Positions 52,291-62,201 of a stretch of DNA of 64,000 bases are shown in pieces (position 1 is the first letter of the stretch; each line of letters opens with the position of its first letter). The DNA lies in the NCBI RefSeq assembly GCF_009939005.1, contig NZ_JAACJS010000015.1:1676325-1740324 (forward strand). The letters run 5' to 3'. The notes below the pieces were generated by a model. That model saw only the letters and a list, made by a program, of their open reading frames with translations. It made no database searches and was not told where the DNA came from. The translations under genes were made by a program, and so were the position numbers. The DNA is from Sediminibacterium roseum (lineage in GTDB: Bacteria; Bacteroidota; Bacteroidia; Chitinophagales; Chitinophagaceae).

Positions 52291-55200
52291 TCGGTTATTT
52301 CCAGCTCATTCTTCTTATGCTTTCCCGATACAAACGTATACACAGCGGGGATCACCAGCAAGGTGAGGATAAGTGAGAACAGGATTCCGCCTACCACCAC
52401 GATACCCAGTGGGATGCGGCTTGTAGCTGCGGCGCCGAGGCTCAGGGCAATGGGCAGGGCGCCGAGCGATGTTGCAAGGCTCGTCATCAGGATCGGGCGC
52501 AGCCTTTGTGTGGCGGCTTCTACCACCGCTTCGCGTTTGTTCATGCCCAGTTTGCGTTTCTGGTTGGCGAACTCTACAATGAGGATACCGTTCTTGGTTA
52601 CGAGCCCTATGAGCATGATCATACCGATCTCTGAAAAGATATTCAAGGTTTGGTTGAACACATACAGGCTCAACAACGCACCCGCCAATGCAAGCGGCAC
52701 CGTAAGCATGATGGTGAACGGATCAAGGAAACTTTCGAACTGTGCGGCAAGTACGAGGTAGATCAGTATCAATGCAAGGCCAAATGCAAACATGATGTTG
52801 GATGAGCTCTCTGCGTAATCGCGCGAAGGACCGTTGAGTGAGGTCTGGTAAGTTTCATCCAGCAGTTTTGCGGCAATCGCATTCATCGCATCAATACCAT
52901 CGCCGATCGTTTTACCCTCTGCAAGCTGCGCAGAAATGGTAGCGGCCTTATAACGGTTGAAGTGATAGAGTGTAGAAGGATTGCTGCTTTCCGTTAAATG
53001 CACCACCGCATCCAACGGTATGTTCTCGCCGGAAGCATTTTTTACGTAAAGGTTTTTGATGTCGTCGGGATTGTTCCGTTTCTCTCTCTCAACCTGCGCG
53101 ATCACCTGGTACTGGAAACCGTTCATGATAAAATAGGCAAGACGCCCGCCGCTGAAGGCAGCCTGTATCGTGGCCACCACATCTTCTGTTGAAAGTCCCA
53201 GGTCTTTGATCTTCATCCTGTCAACCGTAAGCTGAACCTCGGGTTTATTGAATTTGATGTTAACGTCTACGGTAGAAAATGTTTTGTCCTTGCGCGCCTC
53301 ATCCAGGAATTTAGGGATCACTTCTTTTAGTTTCGCAAGGTCCTGGTTCTGCAGGATGAACTGTACGGGCAATGAACCGCGCGATCCCAATCCCACAGAA
53401 ATGGTTTGTTCCTGTATGGCGGAAATACGTGCATCGTTAAACCGCGATAATTTTTTCTGCAGGTCCTGTGCAATTTCGTTCTGGCTCCTCGTACGTTCGG
53501 AAGGATCTACCAACCCGATCCTCGGCTGCGAAGAGTTGGCGCCGCCAAAACCGCCACCCACACGTGCAAAAACGAAATCCCTTTCTTTTACAGAATCGTA
53601 GAGATAGTTTGATACTTTATCTGTGAGCTGTGATAAATAATTAAAACTGGTACCTTCTGCCGGGGTAATGGAAAAACGGATGCTGCTCTTGTCTTCCAGC
53701 GGCGCGATCTCGCTTTTCAAGCCGCCGATGATGAACCAGATCATACCACCGCAGATCAGCACAATGATCCAGGCAAACCATCTTACCTTCATAAACCCTT
53801 TGAGCATGCGGTTGTAACCGTTTTCCATGCCAACAAAAAACGGCTCTGTTTTTTTATAGAACCATCCTTCGTGTACATTTTTAGAGCTGAGGTAAACGTT
53901 CAGTACCGGGGTAATGGTGAGTGATACGAATGCCGATATCAATACAGCCGCGGCAAGCGTTACGCCAAACTCGCGGAAAAGCCTTCCTACAAATCCTTCA
54001 AGGAATATCACCGGCAGGAAAACCACCGCCAATGTGATGGAAGTAGAAATTACCGCAAAGAAAATTTCCTTACTTCCTTCGAGCGCGGCCTTGTGTATGG
54101 GCAACCCTTCTTCGAGCTTCCTGAATATGTTTTCCGTAACAACGATCCCATCATCCACCACCAGTCCCGTGGCAAGTACGATACCGAGCAGTGTTAAGAT
54201 GTTTACGGAGAAACCCGCTATGTACATGATAAAGAACGTGGCCACCAGCGAGATCGGGATATCGATCAATGGCCTCAATGCCACGAGCCAGTTGCGGAAG
54301 AAAAAGAAGATCACCAATACCACGAGCCCGAATGAAATGAGCAATGTTTCTTTTACTTCACTCAATGAACGGCGGATGTTAACGGTGTTATCGATCAGCA
54401 CCTTGAAATCGATATCGGCCTTGTTTGTTGTTTTGATCTGCTCAAGACGCTTGTTGAACTCATTGGCGATCTCGATGTTGTTCGCACCCGGCTGCGGAAC
54501 GATGGCGAGGCCCACGGCGTTTACGCCATTGTATTTCCACGACTGCTCCAGTTGTTCGGGCGCGAGTTCAATCTTGGCCACATCGCCCAGGCGAACGATC
54601 CCGTTTTCATCTTCGCGGATGATGAGATCGCGGAACTGCTCTTCTGTCTGCAACCGCCCCAGCGCCCGGATGATGAGCTCTGTGTTGTTCCCATAAATTT
54701 TTCCCGGCGGTAATTCTATGTTTTCGCGGCTGATGGCGGTCCTGATATCGGTGAAGGCAACATTGTACGCATTCAGTTTATCAGGGTTCAGCCACAAACG
54801 CATGGAATAGCGTTTCTGCCCGAATATGTTTACAGAACTTACATCCTTGATCGTTTGCAATTGCTGCAGTAAAACGTTCTCGGCGTAGTCGCTCAGTTCC
54901 ATCAGGCTTTTGGTATGGCTCTGTACGGCAAGGATCAGGATAAAATCGCTGTTCGCATCTGCTTTTGAAACAATGGGTGGGGCGTCGATGTCTTGCGGTA
55001 AACTTCTTTGTGCCTGTCCTACTTTATCGCGCACATCACTCGCCGCCGCTTCCAGGTCAACACCCAGGTCGAACTCTACGGTAATGTTACTGCTTCCAAG
55101 AGAGCTCGAAGACGAGATAGAGCGGATGCCCGGGATGCCGTTCACCTGTTTTTCCAGCGGTTCTGTGATCTGGCTCTCGATGATGTCTGCATTCGCACCT

Positions 55201-55355
55201 GTATAACTGGTGCTGATGGAGATGATCGGCGGATCGATGGCTGGATAATCGCGCACAGCGAGAAATGTAAATCCGACCACGCCAAAGAGGATGATCATCA
55301 GGTTCATCACCGTGGCCAATACCGGGCGCTTCAACGATAGTTCGGAAATATTCAT
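52287..55355 (-). CDS. RND-family efflux pump inner-membrane component (HAE1)
   Basis: 1,022 residues with the AcrB/MexB layout: TM1 near the start, a large periplasmic loop (about 30-330), six TMs, a second loop, and final TMs. Parts visible are DVRDKVGQAQRSLPQDIDAPP, the TM4 pair LGIVLATGLVVDDGIVVTEN (with the proton-relay Asp) and LIGLVTKNGILIVEFANQKR. It exports drugs or metabolites with the proton motive force, working with a periplasmic adaptor. The adaptor gene lies 38 bp upstream; an outer-membrane factor is not present in the window. Confidence 0.93.
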   Translation of the reverse strand: MNISELSLKRPVLATVMNLMIILFGVVGFTFLAVRDYPAIDPPIISISTSYTGANADIIESQITEPLEKQVNGIPGIRSISSSSSLGSSNITVEFDLGVDLEAAASDVRDKVGQAQRSLPQDIDAPPIVSKADANSDFILILAVQSHTKSLMELSDYAENVLLQQLQTIKDVSSVNIFGQKRYSMRLWLNPDKLNAYNVAFTDIRTAISRENIELPPGKIYGNNTELIIRALGRLQTEEQFRDLIIREDENGIVRLGDVAKIELAPEQLEQSWKYNGVNAVGLAIVPQPGANNIEIANEFNKRLEQIKTTNKADIDFKVLIDNTVNIRRSLSEVKETLLISFGLVVLVIFFFFRNWLVALRPLIDIPISLVATFFIMYIAGFSVNILTLLGIVLATGLVVDDGIVVTENIFRKLEEGLPIHKAALEGSKEIFFAVISTSITLAVVFLPVIFLEGFVGRLFREFGVTLAAAVLISAFVSLTITPVLNVYLSSKNVHEGWFYKKTEPFFVGMENGYNRMLKGFMKVRWFAWIIVLICGGMIWFIIGGLKSEIAPLEDKSSIRFSITPAEGTSFNYLSQLTDKVSNYLYDSVKERDFVFARVGGGFGGANSSQPRIGLVDPSERTRSQNEIAQDLQKKLSRFNDARISAIQEQTISVGLGSRGSLPVQFILQNQDLAKLKEVIPKFLDEARKDKTFSTVDVNIKFNKPEVQLTVDRMKIKDLGLSTEDVVATIQAAFSGGRLAYFIMNGFQYQVIAQVEREKRNNPDDIKNLYVKNASGENIPLDAVVHLTESSNPSTLYHFNRYKAATISAQLAEGKTIGDGIDAMNAIAAKLLDETYQTSLNGPSRDYAESSSNIMFAFGLALILIYLVLAAQFESFLDPFTIMLTVPLALAGALLSLYVFNQTLNIFSEIGMIMLIGLVTKNGILIVEFANQKRKLGMNKREAVVEAATQRLRPILMTSLATSLGALPIALSLGAAATSRIPLGIVVVGGILFSLILTLLVIPAVYTFVSGKHKKNELEITE

Positions 55356-55393
55356 ACTGGGCTTCTGTTCTTTTTGAGATCCGTTGCAACAAA

Positions 55394-56452
55394 TTAATTC
55401 GCTAACTGGTCGAGTGTTTTCACACTGCGTACCTTGAGTGCGGCCTTGGGTTTTGCAAACAATACCCCGGTAACCACCACGGTATCGCCTTCGTTCACGC
55501 CTTTGGTCACTTCTACGTTGCCCGCCTGGCGTTTCCCGGTTTCCACGTTTACGAAGGAAGCCTTGCCTCCTTTAACCAGGACGAGTTGCTTGTTCTTGTC
55601 GTCTGGTATGATCGCATTGGTTGGAACGAGAACGCCTTTGGCATCTTTGCCCGACTGAACGGTTACTTTTACATAAGCGCCAAGGTTCACGCGGTTGTCT
55701 TGCAAAACCGCGCGCACTTTGAGGTTGCGTGTGGTGAGGTTAACGGTAGGTTCCGTGGCAATGATCACGGCTTTTGCTGTTGTCTGTTTGTTGGCGTCTA
55801 TCTGTACATCCACCGTTTTTCCTTTCTGTATCAGTTCGCTGTATTCTTCGGGAACGGTGAAATCTATCTTCACTTTATCGAGTTGCTGCAATGTGGCCAG
55901 TACGGTGGTGGGCGATACGAACGCCCCGAGGCTTACCTGGCGCAATCCCACCACGCCGGTAAACGGCGCGCGCAATACCGTTTTGTCGATCAGGGATTGG
56001 GTATAGGCGATGTCGGCCCTGTAACCATTTACGGTATTCACCGCCAGGTCGTAATCTGCCTGGTTGATGCCCTGTATAGAAACCAGTTTCTTGAGCCTTG
56101 TCTCCGTTTTCTCCGCCAGGTCGAGCGCCACTTTCGATTTGTTCAGCTGCGCCTGCAGGTCTGCATCGTTCAGTTTGGCGATCACGGTACCGGCTTTGAT
56201 CGTTCCTCCCTCGGGAATATTGAGGTAAGTGATGCGACCGCTCACTTCGGGGTGCAGCTCAACAGATTCATTGGCCACAACGGTTCCGTTGGCTTCAATG
56301 GATGTGGTAATGGGCTGTGCGGCGGCTATCAATACATCAACCACCACGGCCTGCTGGCCGCCGTCTTTTTTTGCGTTAGCGGGTTGTTCTTTTTTGCTCT
56401 TACATGCGGTCATCAAAAGCAAAGCAAGCGGAAGGAAATAGAGAGGTTTCAA
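55394..56452 (-). CDS. RND efflux pump periplasmic adaptor (HlyD/MFP)
   Basis: 352 residues, with TTG as the only sensible start (56452). The lipobox LLLMTAC puts Cys17 at the processing site, so the protein is membrane-anchored. The lipoyl/barrel-sandwich segments are HPEVSGRITYLNIPEGG and TVLRAPFTGVVGLRQ, with a helical hairpin between; beta-barrel segments follow (DFTVPEEYSELIQKG). It joins the inner-membrane pump to an outer-membrane channel. It is the first gene of a two-gene operon; the 226 bp upstream (56453-56678) show no strong promoter. Confidence 0.92.
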   Translation of the reverse strand: MKPLYFLPLALLLMTACKSKKEQPANAKKDGGQQAVVVDVLIAAAQPITTSIEANGTVVANESVELHPEVSGRITYLNIPEGGTIKAGTVIAKLNDADLQAQLNKSKVALDLAEKTETRLKKLVSIQGINQADYDLAVNTVNGYRADIAYTQSLIDKTVLRAPFTGVVGLRQVSLGAFVSPTTVLATLQQLDKVKIDFTVPEEYSELIQKGKTVDVQIDANKQTTAKAVIIATEPTVNLTTRNLKVRAVLQDNRVNLGAYVKVTVQSGKDAKGVLVPTNAIIPDDKNKQLVLVKGGKASFVNVETGKRQAGNVEVTKGVNEGDTVVVTGVLFAKPKAALKVRSVKTLDQLAN

Positions 56453-56678
56453 AGGCTGATTTTTAAAGGCTGCTAAAGATAAAAATATTTAGCATCTGCC
56501 GCTACACAATCATTTAATCGGGCAGAACGAAATCTGGATCGGCAGAGAGCTGTTTTCGGGAATATTGTTGAAGGGCAATGTAAAACAACGGTCAATTATC
56601 CTTCACAGGCAAATGATGAGCATACCGTAGCGTGAGATTTAATGAATATTTGACCGTAACGGTCTCTTTCAGCGGCTG

Positions 56679-57464
56679 CTACTCCCGTTTGCGCAAAGCC
56701 CCTTTCCAATTGTAGCGCTGCGCCTGGTATTCGATGAAGTTTTGCTGGATGTAGTAGCCAAGCTCAAGATCGCTCAGCAAGGTTACGATCGCATAATCCG
56801 GGCGGAAACGTGTCATGAACGTATCGAGCTCCGGCCCCTGCAGCTTGGTGAGCTTGCGCACAAAAGCCTTGCTGAACCTGCGGTTCACGTATTTCTCCTG
56901 CTCCTCGTCGAGCAACCGTTTCTGTAAGTTGAGTATGCTGCGGTTCCTTTTTACCCTGAACATGTTGATGATCTCATCCAGGTCGAAACCAACGGTAAGG
57001 CCACCGGGATTGTAACCAGTCGAGCTGCGGCTCAGACCGATCCCCGGTTTTTTGAAATTGAACACCTTCGCATAATCCTGGCGGTTCTGTATGGAATCGA
57101 GTTTGTAGTAACTGTTGCGCACTTTTACTTCGGGCAGTTCGTTGGCGCGAACATGGATCATCACGTTAAAATTCTCAAGATTGCTGATCGTATCCACCGG
57201 GTATTTCATCGTGGTCTTGCCGATGAGCGTGAACCAGATGGAGTCTTTGGGATGTACGGTGATGGTGTATTTACCCAGCGAATCTGTAATCACGCCCCTG
57301 CCCGATGTGCTGATCACACCCACTGCCTCGAGCGGCCGCTTTGCACTGATGTCGTAAACGGTACCGCTGATGGTAACCTGCTGCGCACTCACTTTCTGCA
57401 GTAAGCCCCCTCCCACAAGCGCCAGTACAAGAACCACGATAGGTAACCTTTTTCTCAAATCCAT
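56679..57464 (-). CDS. Exported carboxypeptidase-regulatory-like protein
   Basis: 261 residues. A Sec signal (about 1-27) precedes a CarboxypepD_reg-like domain: VTISGTVYDISAKRPLEAVGV, VITDSLGKYTITVHPKDSIWFTLIGK. This fold usually opens TonB-dependent receptors or related outer-membrane proteins, but here the rest is a charged helical region with no barrel. The C-terminal 150 residues have no motif I recognise. It stands alone, 107 bp from the esterase gene. Confidence 0.8.
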   Translation of the reverse strand: MDLRKRLPIVVLVLALVGGGLLQKVSAQQVTISGTVYDISAKRPLEAVGVISTSGRGVITDSLGKYTITVHPKDSIWFTLIGKTTMKYPVDTISNLENFNVMIHVRANELPEVKVRNSYYKLDSIQNRQDYAKVFNFKKPGIGLSRSSTGYNPGGLTVGFDLDEIINMFRVKRNRSILNLQKRLLDEEQEKYVNRRFSKAFVRKLTKLQGPELDTFMTRFRPDYAIVTLLSDLELGYYIQQNFIEYQAQRYNWKGALRKRE

Positions 57465-57571
57465 GATTTAGGCTGTAATATTATAACAGCACGCGCAGAG
57501 TACAAGGGATGTGGTTGGAATTAACGCGGCTTTTGCAAACTACCCCGGACCAAAAACGGAACGGACAATAC

Positions 57572-58303
57572 CTAAAATTTCGTATCGATTATATAGGGCA
57601 ACATCGTGCGCCATGTGGGCCAGTCGTGGTTTATGTCTGCACCCCACACATCAAGATCGTACCAGATGCCTTTGTTGTAAAGCACGCCCGCAAAACGTTT
57701 CGATGCGTTGGGATCCTCGTAAGAACCGCTGCCGGTATAAATATGAATGTGATGGCTCGCCTTGATCTTTTCAAGGTACCAGGGGTCGGTAAGATTGGGA
57801 AGGTAGTGTTCCGGGCTGTTGTAATACACCTGGTCGTCGAAGAACCCCTTTGTGTATTCGGTCAGATCGTATACGCCACTCATGCTGATGGCCCCATTGA
57901 TGATGTCGGGGCGCTTCAGGAACAGGTTCATCGCATGCAGGGCGCCGAACGACGCGCCGCAGGTATAGATCATGATATCGTCGCTGGTTGAATTGCGTAT
58001 GAAAGGGATCACTTCATTAAATACATATTCATTAAACTGGTTCTGGCGAATGGCTTTGTGCGCAGGTTCCATCTCGTTGTTCATCCAGCTTTCCTTGTTC
58101 ATGCTGTCGATGCTGTACACCCGCAGCTTTCCCCCGTTTATGTAAGGCGCAAGCGAATCCATCATCTGGAACCGCTCATACTCCAGGTAATCTGCCGCAG
58201 CCGTAGGGATGAGCAGCAGGGCAAAACCAAAATGCCCATAAGAAGCGATCGGCATTTCTTTTCCCAATGCGGGACTGTACCAGGAAGTTAATTCTCTGTT
58301 CAT
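57572..58303 (-). CDS. Alpha/beta-hydrolase esterase (putative esterase family)
   Basis: 243 residues. The nucleophile elbow is GASFG with S118 (YTCGASFGALHAMN), the likely acid is D197 in GSYEDP, and the His is H226 in NHDWPTW. There is no signal peptide, so it is probably cytosolic. Family members include esterase D-like enzymes and glycosyl-hydrolase-linked esterases; the substrate is unknown. It is followed 45 bp later by nothing on the same strand except the ParA gene upstream, whose stop is 46 bp away, so the two may be co-transcribed. Confidence 0.82.
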   Translation of the reverse strand: MNRELTSWYSPALGKEMPIASYGHFGFALLLIPTAAADYLEYERFQMMDSLAPYINGGKLRVYSIDSMNKESWMNNEMEPAHKAIRQNQFNEYVFNEVIPFIRNSTSDDIMIYTCGASFGALHAMNLFLKRPDIINGAISMSGVYDLTEYTKGFFDDQVYYNSPEHYLPNLTDPWYLEKIKASHHIHIYTGSGSYEDPNASKRFAGVLYNKGIWYDLDVWGADINHDWPTWRTMLPYIIDTKF

Positions 58304-58348
58304 GCGCAGGTTTGAGCGTTAGAATGTGTTAGATATTCCCAACTGTTG

Positions 58349-59092
58349 TTATTCAATGCAATTCTTCTTGATCTCCTTCCAAAGATCCCTGTAACATTGC
58401 GCTGCATAGCTGCTGGGGGCAAATGTTTCGAGGGGTGCTTCGTTGATCCCCATTTTTTCTACATCGCTCAGGTAGGGGATATAGCTTTTCAGGAAATATT
58501 TATCCTTGTAAAACTCGTTCATCACCTCGTGGTGCAGGTTCTTCCTGTGGTCTACCATGCTGAAGAAACATTTTACCTTGGAAAGATCCAACCCATTTTC
58601 TTTAAAATAGGCTGCCACGGTTTCGTAAGAGCGGATGGACAATGTTGTGGGGATGTTGGGCATCAATATCCAGTCCACACCACTGAATATCGCATCGTGC
58701 AATATCGAAATACCGGGCGGGCAATCGAGGATCACGATATCGTAGTCTTTTTTAAGGGTCGACAACAGGGATGAGATCTTTTTCTTCGACTGCTTCATCT
58801 CGTTCAGCAATATATCTGCCTGCCGTGCAGAAAGATCGGCCGGAATGATATCGAGGTTCTCATAGGGCGAGTGCTGAACAGCATCAAGCAGTTCCATTTC
58901 GCTGTTGAGCAATTTTCGGGATTCATTCTTTGATCCCGCCCTGGCACCCATGTAAAAGGAAGAGGAACCTTGCGGGTCCATGTCCCATATCAGGGTCTTA
59001 TAGCCTTCTTTGGCAGCTAAATACGCCAGGTTTATGGTGGCAGCCGTCTTACCTACTCCACCTTTCAGGTTGTAAAGTGATAGTGTGACCAT
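58349..59092 (-). CDS. ParA-family ATPase
   Basis: 247 residues. The deviant Walker A motif KGGVGKTAA begins at K10, followed by IWDMDPQGSSSF and DIVILDCPPGISIL. Such ATPases segregate DNA or position large complexes. No ParB gene is adjacent, so this is an orphan. It lies upstream of the esterase gene on the same strand and 98 bp downstream of the CHR transporter gene. The true role is unclear. Confidence 0.85.
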   Translation of the reverse strand: MVTLSLYNLKGGVGKTAATINLAYLAAKEGYKTLIWDMDPQGSSSFYMGARAGSKNESRKLLNSEMELLDAVQHSPYENLDIIPADLSARQADILLNEMKQSKKKISSLLSTLKKDYDIVILDCPPGISILHDAIFSGVDWILMPNIPTTLSIRSYETVAAYFKENGLDLSKVKCFFSMVDHRKNLHHEVMNEFYKDKYFLKSYIPYLSDVEKMGINEAPLETFAPSSYAAQCYRDLWKEIKKNCIE

Positions 59093-59190
59093 AGTCTAAT
59101 ATACGTATTTAGTTGTAAACCGCCGGGGACCGGGGTCATGGAATTTGTTAAGGGTATAGAACTCCGATGTGCGCTTGCCTGCCTGGTACG

Positions 59191-60447
59191 CTAAACAAAC
59201 CATCCCAGCAACAGGCAGCCCAGTACAATAAAAGGCGCCGCAACTTTATTGCTTCCCAGCAGGAGAAAGGTAACCACCACGATGAGCAGGTCCCACCAGC
59301 CGATCGCCTGCATATCGATAAGATTGGCAAGAAAGGTATCCTGCACCAGGTAACAGGTGGCGCCGGCCATAATACCTACTACAGCGGCGTTGATGCCTTC
59401 GAGCGACCGGTAAATAACGGCGTATTTTTTCAGGTTGTGCCACACGGGAAAGAAGAACAATACCAGCAATGCGCTTGGCAGGAAAATAGCGATCGAACCG
59501 ATGATACAGCCGAGCAACTGCATGGCCGGCCCTTCATCGCGCAGAACCATTCCCCCTGTAAAGGCCCCGATGGAAAACACGGGCCCCGGGATGGCGCGTA
59601 CCATTCCTGACCCCGTCAGGAATTCCTCTTTGTTCATGCGCAGCACCTCGCGTTTGGTTTCTTTAACACTGCGGTTCTCGGGGTGGGTTACATATTGTTC
59701 GTACATCAACGGCATCAATACATCGCCGCCGCCAAACACAAGGCTGCCAAAACGGTAAAAGTGTTCGAAGAGGTTGATGGGTTTGCGGTTCTTCCAGTCG
59801 TTGGCGCTGGCGGTTTCGGAGAGATAACCCGCAAGACCGAACAGCGCAAAAAAGATGAGGATATTGCCCCACTTGATCTTCTTCGGCGGAACATCTTTCT
59901 GCGGGATGCGCCTGTCGCTGAAATTGGTGGCAATCCCGCCCGCAACAATAACAACGGGAAAAACAAGCGGTGTTTTAAAAAACAGGAAAGTGCCTACCGT
60001 GGCCACTACCATGATCACTTTGGTGATGGTATTGTTGACCGCCACTTTAAAAATGCGGAACGTTGAATAGGCAATGAAACCGATCGCCATCGGCCGTACA
60101 AATTTGAATACGCCGGCTTTCAAACCCATATCATCCATATAATCCAGCAGGAAAGAAATGCCGCCCATAAGCACACATGCCGGTGTGATCCAGATGAGCA
60201 GCGTAAGCACGGCAAGCCATAGCCCGCCCCGTTTGTAGCCGATCAGTGTAAGTGTTTGGGTAGATGATGCGCCGGGAAGAAGCTGGCAAAAACCATTGTA
60301 CTCCATCAGCTCTTTCTCCGTAACATCGCGGCGCTGCTGAACAAACGTTTTCAGCATCATGCCCATATGCCCCTGCGGACCGCCCACGGCAGTAATACTA
60401 TGCAGGAACACTGCCCGCAAAAATGGGATATGGCGCGTTAGAACCAA
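59191..60447 (-). CDS. Chromate transporter (CHR family), two-domain
   Basis: 418 residues with about ten to twelve hydrophobic segments in two repeated halves. The first half has TAVGGPQGH, QLLPGASSTQTLTLIGY; the second has FGGGDVLMPLMYEQYV, GPVFSIGAFTGGMV. These are hallmarks of ChrA. Members export chromate or sulfate-like anions. It starts at a TTG (60447) with no ATG upstream, so the start is uncertain by a few residues. It precedes the ParA gene by 98 bp. Confidence 0.88.
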   Translation of the reverse strand: MVLTRHIPFLRAVFLHSITAVGGPQGHMGMMLKTFVQQRRDVTEKELMEYNGFCQLLPGASSTQTLTLIGYKRGGLWLAVLTLLIWITPACVLMGGISFLLDYMDDMGLKAGVFKFVRPMAIGFIAYSTFRIFKVAVNNTITKVIMVVATVGTFLFFKTPLVFPVVIVAGGIATNFSDRRIPQKDVPPKKIKWGNILIFFALFGLAGYLSETASANDWKNRKPINLFEHFYRFGSLVFGGGDVLMPLMYEQYVTHPENRSVKETKREVLRMNKEEFLTGSGMVRAIPGPVFSIGAFTGGMVLRDEGPAMQLLGCIIGSIAIFLPSALLVLFFFPVWHNLKKYAVIYRSLEGINAAVVGIMAGATCYLVQDTFLANLIDMQAIGWWDLLIVVVTFLLLGSNKVAAPFIVLGCLLLGWFV

Positions 60448-60543
60448 GGGGGCGGTTTGGTTTAATTGAAATTAGTGAAAAAAATTTATGTGCGGTCTTT
60501 TAAGCTGCAGCGCAGCGCCCTTCGGTGCTGCGGATTGTGGCGA

Positions 60544-60574
60544 TAAAAAAGGGACATACCCCTAAGTACGTCCC
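60544..60574 (-). terminator. Rho-independent terminator after the 2OG oxygenase gene
   Basis: On the minus strand, a stem of 8 bp with one G-U pair (60567-60574 with 60551-60558), 8-nt loop, then TTTTTT (plus A6 at 60545-60550). About 52 bp after the stop. Confidence 0.75.
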
Positions 60575-60625
60575 TCTATGTAAATTCTAAACTTGTGTTT
60601 TTGAGATGGCTGAAATGACAGTTAT

Positions 60626-61570
60626 CTATTTCTTCAACCCTATCTCCCGCAACCTTTCGTCCAGGTATTCTCCTGCGGTTGCATCGGGATAGGCTTTCGG
60701 GTGTTCGGCATCTATGCATCCTTCGAGGCAGGCGAGGTTCATTTCGCTGCGCGGGTGAAGGAAGAAGGGCATAGAGAAACGGCTGGTATGCCACAATTCT
60801 CTCGGCGGGTTAACCACGCGGTGCGTGGTGCTGCGCAGCTTGTTGTTGGTAAGGCGCTGCAACATATCACCCACATTTACCACGATCTGTTCGGGCAGCG
60901 AGGTTACGTTTACCCATTCGCCCTGTTTGGTCAATATCTGTAATCCATCTGCAGAGGCGCCCACCAGTAAGGTAATGAGGTTGATGTCTTCGTGTTGTTC
61001 TGCACGGATCGCGCTCTTGGGTTCATTGGTAATGGGTGGATAATGTATGCAACGCAGGATAGAGTTTCCATTGTGCACGTATTGGTCAAAATAGTGCTCA
61101 TCCAATCCTAAATACAATGCAATGGCCTGGAGCAATGCCGTTCCGCTTTTTTCAAAATTGCGGTACGCATCGAAAAGTGTTTTGTTGAAGGGCTTGATCT
61201 CGTCAACAGAAACATTATCCGGGTATTCTGCCTTGATGGGGTCATTGTCTTCCACCGTTTGCCCGTATTGAAAGAATTCTTTCAGATCCGGTGCATCACT
61301 TCCCTTCGCATGCTCGCGGCCAAAGCTGGTGTAGCCACGCTGGCCGGCAAGACCCGGGATCTCGTACTCGAGTTTTTTCTCCAAAGGAAGTGCGAAGAAC
61401 TGCTGAACGTATTCGTATTGGTTGGCGATCAGTTCATCGGGCACACCGTGGTTCTTAACGGCAACAAAACCTACTTCTTCGTAGGCCTTGCCCAATGACT
61501 GAACAAAAGCTTCTTTGCGTTTCTGATCCCCGCTCAGGAAATCGGCGAGGTCAACAACTGGAATTGACAT
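60626..61570 (-). CDS. 2-oxoglutarate/Fe(II) oxygenase, isopenicillin-N-synthase family
   Basis: 314 residues from ATG at 61570. The metal triad is H193 and D195 (EQHEDINLITLL) and H250 (STTHRVV), with R264 in SRFS as the 2OG-binding residue. YPPITNEP and LPEQIVVNVGDMLQRLTNN also fit the fold. The enzyme hydroxylates or cyclises an unknown substrate using O2 and usually 2OG. It lacks neighbours for an antibiotic cluster. A 12-codon upstream extension is rejected; the ATG at 61570 opens the family's IPVVDL start. Confidence 0.9.
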   Translation of the reverse strand: MSIPVVDLADFLSGDQKRKEAFVQSLGKAYEEVGFVAVKNHGVPDELIANQYEYVQQFFALPLEKKLEYEIPGLAGQRGYTSFGREHAKGSDAPDLKEFFQYGQTVEDNDPIKAEYPDNVSVDEIKPFNKTLFDAYRNFEKSGTALLQAIALYLGLDEHYFDQYVHNGNSILRCIHYPPITNEPKSAIRAEQHEDINLITLLVGASADGLQILTKQGEWVNVTSLPEQIVVNVGDMLQRLTNNKLRSTTHRVVNPPRELWHTSRFSMPFFLHPRSEMNLACLEGCIDAEHPKAYPDATAGEYLDERLREIGLKK

Positions 61571-61739
61571 AGTCGTTAGATTTAAATGTGAAGGAACAGG
61601 CCACAAATGATAACGCTGGCGCCTGATCCGTTTGGAAAATTACGAAAGATGTTGGAATTGAGGCTGGGTGTAGATAAGATGAGGTTCTTACCGCTTTTTA
61701 TCAACCTGGAAACAAACGGATCAACGCCCCGGTTCCCTT

Positions 61740-61773
61740 AAAAAAGTAGGTCCCGCCGAAACCGACGAGACCC
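61740..61773 (-). terminator. Rho-independent terminator after the sorting-domain gene
   Basis: On the minus strand, a 9-bp stem with two G-U pairs (61765-61773 with 61750-61758), 6-nt loop, then TA-C-TTTTTT. It lies about 30 bp after the stop. Confidence 0.75.
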
Positions 61774-61801
61774 GTTATATACCCCCAATTGAAAACAAGA
61801 A

Positions 61802-62056
61802 TTACTGCTTCACAAATCTTATCGATTTGATGAAGGTGTCGCCGCTGAAGGCGTTCATTACGTACCGGCCGCTGTTGAGGTCGCCCATCTGCAGTTCGAG
61901 CTGTTGTTTGCCCTCGTTGATGTTGGCCACAACCGTTTTTGCAATGCGGCCTTCAATATCCAGCACTTTCAGGATCAGCCTGCCTGTTTTGTTTGCCATT
62001 ACGGTAACATAACTAAGATTGTCTACCAGGCCCGGTTGTAAATTCTGTATGTACAT
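61802..62056 (-). CDS. Stand-alone T9SS type A-like sorting domain protein
   Basis: 84 residues. The whole protein is like a C-terminal sorting domain: NLSYVTVMANKTGRLILKVLDIEGR, AKTVVANINEGKQQLELQMGDLNSGRYVMNAF, DTFIKSIRFVKQ. Type A sorting domains direct exported proteins to the type IX secretion system. Here there is no signal peptide and no passenger, so the normal role cannot apply directly. It may be a decayed fragment or a free immunoglobulin-like module. A terminator follows, which suggests an intact unit. Confidence 0.7.
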   Translation of the reverse strand: MYIQNLQPGLVDNLSYVTVMANKTGRLILKVLDIEGRIAKTVVANINEGKQQLELQMGDLNSGRYVMNAFSGDTFIKSIRFVKQ

Positions 62057-62201
62057 AGTTGTTTCTTTTAAGCTGTTTTAATATGCCTGTGCACCGGGTA
62101 GTGAATAGACACGTTAATTGTAGTGATCGCTGCTCAAATATCACAACTATGATGCCATAAAATTTCGGGCCAGCCCAGAAACGGGGAATTTCCCGTGGTG
62201 G

